Shown in pieces: positions 22,203-31,023 of a stretch of 64,000 bases of DNA. The DNA comes from Malachius bipustulatus (taxonomy: Eukaryota > Arthropoda > Insecta > Coleoptera > Melyridae). The notes under the pieces were generated by a model. The model searched no databases, was not told where the DNA came from, and saw nothing but the letters and a program-made list of their open reading frames with translations. The translations under genes were made by a program, and so were the position numbers. The stretch lies in contig OU342631.1 of assembly GCA_910589415.1 (NCBI GenBank), forward strand, positions 60,912,598 through 60,976,597. The letters run 5' to 3'. The stretch's first letter is position 1. Each line of letters starts with the position of its first letter.

Positions 22203-22229
22203 TATATTACTGATTACTGATTACTGATT
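22203..22229 (+). repeat. TTACTGA tandem 3' tail of CR1 LINE
   Basis: Three to four direct TTACTGA heptamers end the LINE immediately before the target duplication. CR1-type LINEs end in such short repeats and use them for 3' recognition (known for the clade). Confidence 0.85.
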
Positions 22230-23142
22230 ACCCTATTGTATTCCAGACAAAGGACCGCCGAACAATGGAACGGATGCAGGTGTGGAGCTCTATTGTATTC
22301 CAGACAAAGTACCTGGTGAACGATATACAGGGTGTCCGCCGCTATCGTCTGGGCCTTCAGTCGGGGGATCGTTAATTATTATGGCGGGTGTAAGAGACCT
22401 GTCATGTTTGGAATTGCCTCGCTGGATGTCCCTCTGTCAGTCTTACACTACAAGACGGTTATCTTGGATGCGTATACCTTTAGGTACATGTGTAGAGTCT
22501 TTTAAACAACGTGTTTTATCACACTTGCTGCCATGTTCTGAAAGGAAGTATGTATCTATTTTCTGTCTCACATTTTACATTATTTCTTAATTTTTATAAG
22601 ACGGTCTTTAAAGCTAAGAATCGTACAGCGATGTTTTCATTCTTCGACCAGCCGTAGGTGCGTTTCTCATGATAAGCGGGGTTTTTCAGACGTATCGAGG
22701 GTTGTCGACGGCGTGATGAATCATTAAGACCGGTTTTCGCCGTTGATGGTCGGTATCATACGCGTCGAAGACATCGAGTTTCAACTACCTACTCTCGGAA
22801 TACTTCGAGTTTCTGCTATACTAACGGCTGTTACCAGTAATCGCTCAGTTCGACATACCTAGCGATGTGCATCATTCCTCACCCCAGATTTTTCACTACC
22901 AATACCTAATTTGGACCGGCGTAGACTATTGCCCAGGTGGTACCACTCTGTCCACAATGATGTTGACCAAGATAATAACATTGCTACTATGCAGGCTATA
23001 GAAATATTAAATTGAGAAACTGTTAATATTAATTTCTTTACTTCCTCGTCCTGTCTCTTTCCTATATTTCGCCTCACCTGGTTCAGATATGGAACGTTCT
23101 GAAGGTATGCCATGGCAACCACCAGTGGACGTACCAAGCACT

Positions 23143-24645
23143 TATAACCTTCCGTTCCACCCCGAGCAATTTTCGGGGAGGTTAGGAATGCTATTTAGCA
23201 GCCAGCTAGCTCAAAATGAAAAAATTCACTGTTGTTATGGCAATGCACACAAATGAACAACGTCACAGGCAGAAGGAAATTCACAAGCAAATTTTAACAG
23301 TTTTTATTAAAGTAAGTAATAAATATAAATAGATAGTAAAATGTAATAAATATATCAAATATCACAAAATAGAAAAATACAATTATTGGTGAATTACAGA
23401 TGATCACAGGTAGGTATACAGTTAACAATAAAATATCAAATGAAATATCAAATCACAGAAATTATGCAATGATTATAATAATGAAATAGGTATTAATTAA
23501 ATGAGAAGGATTAAACGGCAAAGCACAAAAAAAATTATATTGAAACCCACACGATGACGTGTGGGGGCGATATTAATAATAGAAAAAATTGCTTTATTGA
23601 ATAAGATTAAAAATTACAAACTGCGGAAATTATGACATAATGAGGCACTAGAGCCCTGGAGGTGAAATTAAAAAGCAATTATTTGAAAAGTGAGAATAGC
23701 AACCAGGCTAAGTTATACCAGGTGAAGAATTGAACCACTTATCTTTGTAAAGCAGGTGGTGTAGGTGCCTGCTTCAAAAGTGTTCCACACGACTCCCCGA
23801 GGACGTGCCATGGATGGTGGAAATGCTGGTGGTAGTGCTGGTCGTGCCGTGGGAGTGCTCCTGGTGCTGGTGCTGGTGCTGGTACTGGTACCGCTGCTAG
23901 CTAGCCGGTCATGATAAGCCTGTCATCGGTCCTGACGGTCTTGTGGGCGTAGAAAGGCATCCATTAAAAAAGGGGGCGAACTCCCTACAGCAGATCAGAA
24001 GATTTCAGACTCAGCATAATAATGATCGGCGCGAATCCTCGAGAGTAATGAGAACGTGTTGAACTTAAATAGTTCAACCCTTCACATGATAAAAATTGAG
24101 GTTAATAAAAAGTAACCTCCAAAACTCTCGAGAACTCACCGTCAATAATAAAATATAAAGCAATATAAAATAATAGCAACCACGATAATATTAAAAGTAA
24201 TAAATGATTGGAAATTAATTTAGAGAAATGAAATGAGATCGGCGATCTTGACTCGCCACTCAACCTTCACATGGTATTATAAAATAAAAGCAGTATTACG
24301 GAGAATGCTCCACACTTACCTACTGAGTGGGTGAGGGGCTGCTTTCTAGCTGCGAGACATTATGTTTAGGTGGTTGTTTAAAGAGAGTTTTTAACAGGAA
24401 TCAATCATCCATGACTGTGTTGCATCCTATATTAATTATTCCCCTCCCTGCAGGTATTACGAATTGCAGCGAGGCGCGACTCGGGAAGTACGAACGGTAG
24501 TGTCGCCCTCGCTCGGTGTTAACGCAACCTATTAAGGCAACATACCTACAGTGCGCTCTCGAAATATCTAGTCCTACCTACAGGGAAAATGAATAAATTT
24601 TATTTATTTAAAAATGAATGCAACGGTGTCAAAAGAACCGTTACA
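23143..24645 (-). repeat. 3' LTR of the gypsy element
   Basis: On the minus strand it starts TGTAACGGTTCTTTTGAC and ends GGAAGGTTATA. It includes a short GGTGCT-type minisatellite near 23865-23890 and a palindromic ACACGATGACGTGTG near 23550. By eye I find no difference from the other LTR. A G-rich polypurine stretch (GGGGGTG) immediately precedes it on the minus strand. Confidence 0.95.
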
Positions 24646-25590
24646 CACCCCCGTACGTGGGGTCGGAATTTTTGGCACAAAAATTCCTCAAATAAAAGGT
24701 AACAGCAGAAGAAAGTGATGGCTCAAGATACAGGGTAACCTGGTGGGAGCATCTCATGCGTGACAGGTGAGATAGGCAAGAACTGATGAACAATAAATTT
24801 AAATGATTTTGCATAATATCAAAGAAAACAGTAACAATAATTAGCAAATGAATAATATAAATTGAAAAAGAGACCAAGTGAAATGGGCGCCAGGAAGCTG
24901 TGAACTTCCAAATAGAAAAAATTACAAAGAATTAAAAAGTTAAATAAGTCAGACGGCAAGAGTTTCGACCCAGGGAAGCACCTCACGCAGCAGATAAAAA
25001 ATCTGAGGTGGTTAGTTTCATACTTCAAAGAGCATGCTCCTGATACACCAGAGATAGGGCAAGGGAGGACTCAGTACACAAAATTTTGCATACGCACTGC
25101 ATACATGAGACTCCCAAGCACAGAATACGCATACCAGGAGATGCCTTCAAACAAATTTCCCTGCTCGGATCCGAACAGTCACTGCACCTTCGCCCCCGTG
25201 ATCAAATATAATAAAAATAATAATAACAATAATAATCACGCCGAAGCAAATTTTGGTGCAGGAGTGTTGTAAAACCGGTCCGAGCAGTCTCCGGGGTCAA
25301 ATGTGGGGTAGGCCTCCCGCGGTCCTGGAACTACAAAAAAGAAATGCCACTAAGGCTAACATTACCATAAATGTTCCACTAAACCACTATTGAGACCACC
25401 AGACAATAAGACGCCAGAAAATAAAATAAAATAAGAGGCAACGCCTCTCTTGCTAGTGAAAGGATGCTAACCTGAGCGTCAAAAATCGACGGCCAACTTA
25501 TGAAATAGGTGAAAAATTTAAAAGGTGAAAAATTTTGAAAAATGAAAAATGTAAAGAGGCTAACATGACATGGTAAAAAAAAGGTCAATG
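24646..25590 (-). other. Gypsy non-coding region between pol and 3' LTR
   Basis: No coding frame of note (only 69-78 codon chance ORFs). The G-rich polypurine tract adjoining the LTR should prime plus-strand DNA. Confidence 0.6.
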
Positions 25591-25597
25591 TTAGAAA

Positions 25598-26090
25598 AAA
25601 ATGATGAGCCAGGTGTTGGGATCTTGAGGGATGAAAACAGACTGCACCGATTCACCTCTATTACGGTGGCAATCTTCCGACTGGCCTGACATGAAAAAAA
25701 ATGAGCCTGATGTTTGGCTCTTGAGGGAAGACAACAGACTGCACCGATTCGCCTCTATTACGGTGGCAACTTTACTGTTGGCCTGACATAAAAAAAATGA
25801 GCCTGATGTTTGGCTCTTGAGGGAAGACAACAGACTGCACCGATTCGCCTCTATTACGGTGGCAACTTTACTGTTGGCCTGACATAAAAAAAATGAGCCT
25901 GATGTTTGGCTCTTGAGGGAAGACAACAGACTGCACCGATTCGCCTCAATTACGGTGGAAATTTATATAATTGGTCTGACATGAGAAAAGAATGAGCCTG
26001 ATGTTTGGCTCTTGAGGGAAGACAACAGACTGCACCGATTCGCCTCAATTACGGTGGCAATTTATATAATTGGTCTGACATAAAAAAAAT
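25598..26090 (-). repeat. ~96-bp tandem repeat array in gypsy 3' region
   Basis: About five units start ATGAGCCTGATGTTTGGC at 25701, 25797, 25893 and 25992, with a diverged first unit near 25601. The period is 96 bp (99 for one). Because 96 is divisible by three, 111 codons stay open on the minus strand, but the frame is low-complexity and probably not a gene. Confidence 0.9.
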
Positions 26091-26248
26091 GAAATTCTGA
26101 TAGACAAAAAAAAGAATAAATTACAAAAAGAGTAATAGACCATAAAAAAGGTATGAATTCCAAAGAGTTAAATAGATCACAGATCCAAAAAAAACGACAA
26201 ACTACAAGGAGCAAAACAAAATTGATTGAGAGTGATTATAAATTCTGG

Positions 26249-27931
26249 CTAAGTTTCTGAGGTGTCATCAGGAATGTCAGGAGCGTCCTCAGTTAAATCT
26301 GGCTTCAGATCTTTAACATGAAAATCACCAAGCTTATTACCCCGGAGATCCTTTAAAGAATAAACTAAAGGGGACTTGACACGATCCACCACACATTGGG
26401 TGAACTTCGGGGCTAACTTCGCATTGAAGTTATCCGCGGCTTTGGACAGGAAAAAGTTACGCTTAAGCACCCTATCACCAACACTAAACCGCACATCACG
26501 CCTCCGAAGGTCGTACCTAGACTTGTTCACGTCATAGGAGCGTCGAAGACGTTCCTGCACCCTTAAATAAACATCAGGAAGGTTCTGAACACACTCTGGG
26601 TTGAGCACCTCCTGGGCAATATTCACAGGATTCTGAGCGTCGTCAGAAATCCTGCCATAAAAGGAACCGTCCACTGGGACGTTTCTGAAAAAATTTAAAA
26701 AGCTCGGGGAATAGCCGGTGACCTCATGTCGTGCAAGCCGAATTGCTTGTGCGATTTTAAAAATGGACTCATCCCATGTTTGATGGTTGTCCTTAATGTA
26801 AGAGCGGATTGCTGTGGTGATAGTCCGATTCACTCGTTCGGTTGGATTCGTCTGCGGATGATATCTGGCGGTGTACCAAGCCTTCTGGACATTATAAAGT
26901 TTCATCAAGGACTTAAATTCCTTAGAAATAAATTGAGGACCATTATCCACCAGCATGATCTGGGGGGTACCGAAAATAAGAAAAACTTGGTTTTCCAGAA
27001 ACTTAACGATGGCTGCAGAAGTAGCTTTAGCTAAGGGTTGAACCAACACGAATTTTGTGAACCAGTCACACACCACAAGCAAAAATCGATTCCCTTTTTT
27101 CGATCGGGGGTAAGGACCTAACAAATCGGCTGAAACCATCTGAAACGGGTACTTAATATCCCTATATTTTCCCATAAGCCCTGCCTGTGGAAGATTACTG
27201 GGCTTGCATTGCGAACATACTTTGCAAGCACCCACATAAAGTTGAACTGACTGCTTCATGCGCGGCCAGTAATATAGTGCGGATATCCTAGACAATGTTT
27301 TATAGACACCCAGATGACCAGCTGTAGGGTCGTCATGATACATTTTCAGAATCTCTGGCCTGTTTCTAGTGGGAACGATGATCTTCCACGAGCTCGAATC
27401 TGAAAGTGGACTACGACCAAGGACATGTTTATATAAAACGCCATTTTCGGCTTTAAAAGCTGGAAACCTGCCTGGTTCGTCATGAACACGATTGAGCATG
27501 TCCCTGTACCACTTATCAGGGATCAACTTGGCTAAATTCAGGACAGAGATCTGAGATGGTGCCGGGGAACTATCTACGCCGGATCGGGATAGCGCGTCTA
27601 CGACTGGAATATCTGAGCCCTTGCGATGAACAATGGTGAACTTGTATTGCGAGAGCCTCAAGAGCCATCTGGACAAGCGTGGAAGAGGATCCTTCATAGT
27701 CCACAGCCATTGAAGGGAGGAATGATCGGATATAACCTTAAACTCGGTCCCTTCCACATAGCACCGAAACTTTTCGATGGATAAAAGGACAGCTAAAAGT
27801 TCTTTTTCAGTGGTGGTGTACTTCCTCTGACATTTATTCAGGGTTTTGCTAAAGAACGCGATGGGATGTTCCAAGCCATCCTCCTCTTGAAAGAGTATAC
27901 CCCCCACTCCTGTGTCCGATGCGTCACACAT
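26249..27931 (-). CDS. pol: Gypsy pol, 3' part: RNase H and integrase
   Basis: 560 codons from an internal Met; the true reading is continuous with the upstream pol across the insertion. RNase H: CDASDTGVGG (residues 2-11), TEKELLAVL (about 41-49), SDHSSLQWL (about 68-76). Integrase: the HHCC zinc domain YHDDPTAGHLG...CKVC (His199, His206, Cys236, Cys239) and the catalytic triad Asp269 (SADLLGPYP), Asp329 (VDNGPQF) and Glu365 (NPTERVNR). The C-terminal GPY-like region (VLKRNFFLSK) and acidic tail end at TSET. It cleaves template RNA and inserts cDNA. Translation as part of Gag-Pol is blocked in this copy by the insertion at 27941-29304. Confidence 0.93.
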   Translation of the reverse strand: MCDASDTGVGGILFQEEDGLEHPIAFFSKTLNKCQRKYTTTEKELLAVLLSIEKFRCYVEGTEFKVISDHSSLQWLWTMKDPLPRLSRWLLRLSQYKFTIVHRKGSDIPVVDALSRSGVDSSPAPSQISVLNLAKLIPDKWYRDMLNRVHDEPGRFPAFKAENGVLYKHVLGRSPLSDSSSWKIIVPTRNRPEILKMYHDDPTAGHLGVYKTLSRISALYYWPRMKQSVQLYVGACKVCSQCKPSNLPQAGLMGKYRDIKYPFQMVSADLLGPYPRSKKGNRFLLVVCDWFTKFVLVQPLAKATSAAIVKFLENQVFLIFGTPQIMLVDNGPQFISKEFKSLMKLYNVQKAWYTARYHPQTNPTERVNRTITTAIRSYIKDNHQTWDESIFKIAQAIRLARHEVTGYSPSFLNFFRNVPVDGSFYGRISDDAQNPVNIAQEVLNPECVQNLPDVYLRVQERLRRSYDVNKSRYDLRRRDVRFSVGDRVLKRNFFLSKAADNFNAKLAPKFTQCVVDRVKSPLVYSLKDLRGNKLGDFHVKDLKPDLTEDAPDIPDDTSET

Positions 27932-28089
27932 TATTAAAAAACCTTCTTGCGCATCAATCGCAGAAATAGTGTATTTTTATGCGATTCAATAATAAATATT
28001 TTCTTCCTATTTTTTTTTTATAATGAATATAATGAAAAAATAATCCGATTTTTTGGGGCGGAAAAGCGGAAAACCACCTACCTACCAAA

Positions 28090-28184
28090 AAAAAAGAATA
28101 ACCCTCTCGTGGTTTCGAACCCGCATCAACAGTTTACTATTTAGGCAAGGGTTCGCTTGCCTAACCAACTGAGTTAAAGGTGCC
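28090..28184 (-). ncRNA. tRNA-like pol III unit (SINE head or tRNA pseudogene)
   Basis: On the minus strand, TAACTCAGTTGG (28176-28165) matches an A box and GGGTTCGAAACC (28122-28111) matches a B box, 42 bp apart. A T9 run at about 28095-28087 follows, a pol III terminator. Between the boxes is a perfect 9-bp stem, TTAGGCAAG/CTTGCCTAA (28141-28164). The 5' GGCACCT has no complementary 3' acceptor strand and the T-stem is poorly paired, so this is not a functional tRNA. A tRNA-derived SINE head is the most likely reading. Confidence 0.65.
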
Positions 28185-28559
28185 TTTCAAATATGTAGCG
28201 ATGATCGAGTAGGTATATGTAGTACGTCCAATACTTCATCCTACACATTTTATTTTTTAAACTGGTCGTATCTTTGTTATTAAAAAACCAATTTGAATAC
28301 TTTTTTCACCTGCATGTAGGTGATTTAATTGTTGTTGCGTTTGCTCTTCTAATTTTCAGAACCATTCATAATTGAATGTGGAAAAAAATAAAAAAGAAAT
28401 TGCGAACCATTTCATCGATTTAATAAGTGCAAGCTAATTTTGCACAAGCGAAAAACTTTTTTGTTTTTCGTTTAAAGTGCTACATTAATCGAGGCGAATT
28501 GAAGCTAAGACATCAAATTATATGTTAAAGCAAAAAAAAATTGAAAATTTCGGTTCAAC

Positions 28560-29075
28560 TTCTTCAAAAATGGACTCATAAACGGTTATAGAATTGACAC
28601 ATTTTCACCCTTTTTCCTACCCACGACACTGGCTTATTAATGGAAAATATGCTAATTTTATTGCATTAACTCAAATTTCCAATAATTTTCTTCAAATCCT
28701 GTTAATTTTATTTCAAAGTTTTTTTGCCATCTTGCTCATACAGGGATTCAAAAATAGTCAATTTTCCAAAAAATTAAAATAGCCGCCATTTTGAAACGGC
28801 TCGGCCGATTTTGCTCAAGTGCAATACCAGACCACTCCTTGTGGATATCTTACTCCCACAAAAATTTCAGCCTCCTAGATTCAAAACTGCGACCTGAAAT
28901 GAGATGACAAAAACCGGATACCTGGAATTTTGAAGGGACACCCTGTAGAAGTGATGGGACTTTTGGAAAGTTTTTCAACGAAAATCCAACGTCATTCCCA
29001 AATTTTACAAGGACCCAAAATTTCGTTCACTAATCTTAAAAGATAAAGCCACAGGAGCGTTTTTAAAATCGAAAT
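28560..29075. repeat. Dispersed repeat, permuted relative to 60.9-61.7 kb
   Basis: Block A (about 28595-28915, containing CTTGCTCATACAGGG and GCCGCCATTTTGAAACGGC) and block B (about 28970-29065, containing AATCTTAAAAGATAAAG and CAGGAGCGTTTT) both recur near the window's right end, but there B precedes A. Both are non-coding. Confidence 0.8.
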
Positions 29076-29093
29076 TTCGCGATTTTGGAGAAA

Positions 29094-29174
29094 TATATAT
29101 ATATATAAATATATATATAAATATATATATAAATATATATATAAATATATATATAAATATATATATATATATAT
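29094..29174. repeat. AT microsatellite with regular AA interruptions
   Basis: ATATATATATAA-type units repeat about five times with a 16-bp period, followed by pure AT. This is low-complexity DNA; the tyrosine/isoleucine ORFs over it are spurious. Confidence 0.95.
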
Positions 29175-29307
29175 CGTGGGCAGGTGAATTTTGGAAAACC
29201 ACTTTTTCGTAATCTGGGGGTCATGATCGGTGGACATTTGATGAGTTTGGGTGATTTTTGGAAAGTGATGTCGTCCTCAATAGTGTATTTTTTTGTTAAA
29301 AAATACA

Positions 29308-31023
29308 CTAAAATGGCTTTGAAAAGTCTGGACTAGCCAGAATAGGAGCACTAGTGAGGAGAACTTTAATTTTTTGAAACGCCTGTTCAGCCTCGGAGGT
29401 CCAAACCACCGGCTGACCTTTTTTCTTACCCTTCAGAAGATCGTTAATGGGGGAAGAAACAGATGCAAAATCTTTGAGGAAGCGACGATAGTATCCGATC
29501 ATACCGATAAGTCTACGAATCTGAGTGGTATTCGTAGGGCTGGGATAATTAACAAGAGCAGAGATTTTCTCAGGATCTGTTCTCAGGCCTTTGTCGTCAA
29601 CGACAAAGCCTAGAAAATTCAAAGATGGTCGACAAAAGAAACATTGTTTGAAGTTCACTGTCAGATTAGCATTCTTGAGTCTCTCACGGACATCACGCAA
29701 TACACGGAGATGAGTTGAAAAATCTCCCGTGGCAATGATGATATCATCAAGGTAATAAAAAACATAGGGCTCCAGTTCAGGACCCAAAACACCGTCCAGG
29801 AGTCGGCACATAGCACTAGAACTATTATTCAGGCCGAAAGGAAGACGTTTATAACAAAAAAGGCCTTTGCCACGAACGGCGAAGGCGGTCTTAAGTTTGG
29901 ACTCATCGTCAAGAGGAATCTGAAGAAAGGCAGATTTAAGATCTATTGAAGAGAGATATTTAGAGTCTCGGATCTTCATCAAGATGGAGTCAATTAACGG
30001 TGGAGGATAAGAATCGGGGACCGTGACAGAATTTAACTTCCGCCCATCAAAACAAACACGGTATGACTCATCCTTCTTTTTGACAAGCCATAGGGGACTG
30101 CACCAGGGAGAAGAACATTTTTCAATAATTCCTAACTTGAGCATCTCATCGACCTGCTCGTCGAGAGCCTGCTGCATGGCATGAGACAAAGGATACTGTC
30201 TCTGCCTGATGGGGGTTGCATCACCGGTGTCGATGTGATGTGTATACAAATGGGTACACCCTATCCTATCCTCAGGACCTATCTCCTTAAACAGGTCAAC
30301 GACCTGGTTAAGTTGCATAACTTCACTCTCGTCTAACCTTTCCAATCCCTGAATGGCGTTAATAGCGCAGGAGGACATTATGGATTGATATTTAAAATTG
30401 GGAAAATCTACTTTTAATTTAAATTTAAGAATAAAATCCATTCCCAGAACTAATTTATGGGCAATGGTGGGAACAACTAAAACCTTAAACTCCTGATGAC
30501 AATCCTCGAAAATTAAAGGGAGCATAACATACCCCAAGGTGTCCTGCACTTGGCCATCTGCTGTGGTCAAATTTAACATGATGTCATAAGAAAGGGTTAA
30601 ATTAAGTTTTCTTAAAAGGTACAAACCTGCAGATCCTATTATGGTGACATTACTACCACTGTCTAATAAAGCAGAAACATTCTCGCCAGCGACACAGATG
30701 TTAAGATATGGACGATTGTCGCTGTCGAGCTGTAAGAGAAGGGGCTCAACTGCCACTTTGGGCGCAACGCTTGATTGAACGGAAGGTGAAACCTGAGCTA
30801 AGGGAGTTGGTGTGTGGACAAACCTTTTAATGCGCTGGAGCCAGTGAAGCCAGTCTCCAGAATCCCTACGATAAATTATTTGGGGCCGTTTTTTGGAGGT
30901 TGTCCTGGTGCGGACTTTCCTTTGCTCGTTCCAGCCTGACTTTGGCCTTGGGAGGTTCCAGGAGCTGGAGCTGTTGTGGACCTGGCCTCCGGCCGATTGG
31001 CGTTTTTTGAGCACGATGGGCAT
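29308..31023 (-). CDS. pol: Gypsy pol, 5' part: protease and reverse transcriptase
   Basis: 571-codon open frame whose first ~43 codons overlap gag in another frame; the natural entry is the -1 frameshift at 30888-30894. Protease: ALLDSGSNVTIIG with the active-site Asp at residue 121 (DSG). RT: SSIDLKSAF (Asp361), LPFGLNN, and YLDD at 424-427, followed by the thumb and NFLGFVVDDKGLR. The frame ends at KPF, exactly where the insertion begins and brings a TAG. The protein would mature Gag and copy the genomic RNA. Catalytic residues are intact; only the insertion inactivates the element. Confidence 0.93.
   Translation of the reverse strand: MPIVLKKRQSAGGQVHNSSSSWNLPRPKSGWNEQRKVRTRTTSKKRPQIIYRRDSGDWLHWLQRIKRFVHTPTPLAQVSPSVQSSVAPKVAVEPLLLQLDSDNRPYLNICVAGENVSALLDSGSNVTIIGSAGLYLLRKLNLTLSYDIMLNLTTADGQVQDTLGYVMLPLIFEDCHQEFKVLVVPTIAHKLVLGMDFILKFKLKVDFPNFKYQSIMSSCAINAIQGLERLDESEVMQLNQVVDLFKEIGPEDRIGCTHLYTHHIDTGDATPIRQRQYPLSHAMQQALDEQVDEMLKLGIIEKCSSPWCSPLWLVKKKDESYRVCFDGRKLNSVTVPDSYPPPLIDSILMKIRDSKYLSSIDLKSAFLQIPLDDESKLKTAFAVRGKGLFCYKRLPFGLNNSSSAMCRLLDGVLGPELEPYVFYYLDDIIIATGDFSTHLRVLRDVRERLKNANLTVNFKQCFFCRPSLNFLGFVVDDKGLRTDPEKISALVNYPSPTNTTQIRRLIGMIGYYRRFLKDFASVSSPINDLLKGKKKGQPVVWTSEAEQAFQKIKVLLTSAPILASPDFSKPF

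Larger units (their letters stand above)
18226..22229 (+). mobile_element. CR1-clade LINE, near full length, both ORFs open
   Basis: The element is bounded by ACCCT at 18221-18225 and 22230-22234, a 5-bp target duplication. Mirror arithmetic confirms the size: 4004 bp plus 5. It begins only 10 bp before the ORF1 start (CATCATCATC then ATG), so the 5' UTR is minimal or truncated. It ends in tandem TTACTGA units rather than poly(A), typical of CR1-type 3' ends. A PHD-type ORF1 and an APE endonuclease-RT ORF2 without RNase H support CR1. It is apparently intact and recent. Confidence 0.92.
27941..29304. mobile_element. Composite 1.36-kb insertion inside gypsy pol
   Basis: Pol reads ...PDFSKPF up to 29308 and resumes FLIMCDASD at about 27942. 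Family spacing between the KPF and DAS motifs is normal once the insert is removed. The junctions lie in an A-run, so the exact target duplication is unclear. The ends repeat AATAGTGTATTTTT directly (27966-27979 and 29278-29291), and the right end forms the hairpin TAGTGTATTTTTT...AAAAAATACACTA. Inside are a pol III tRNA-like unit, a repeat block shared with 60.9-61.7 kb, and an AT microsatellite. Confidence 0.8.

Noticed and set aside
23550..23575. CRISPR-like or operator-like palindrome in the LTR (ACACGATGACGTGTG)
   Set aside because: A single short palindrome in an LTR of a eukaryotic element; no array and no supporting context.
25591..25926. Repeat protein of 111 residues (SLKSQTSGSFF units)
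   Set aside because: Its openness follows from a 96-bp repeat period; it lacks a start context and family support.
28092..28184. Functional tRNA gene
   Set aside because: The acceptor stem lacks its 3' partner, the T-stem is mismatched, and the anticodon arm is an abnormal 9-bp stem with a 6-nt loop.
29005..29308. Tyr/Ile-repeat proteins at 28992-29308
   Set aside because: These are translations of the AT microsatellite at 29094-29174 in three frames.
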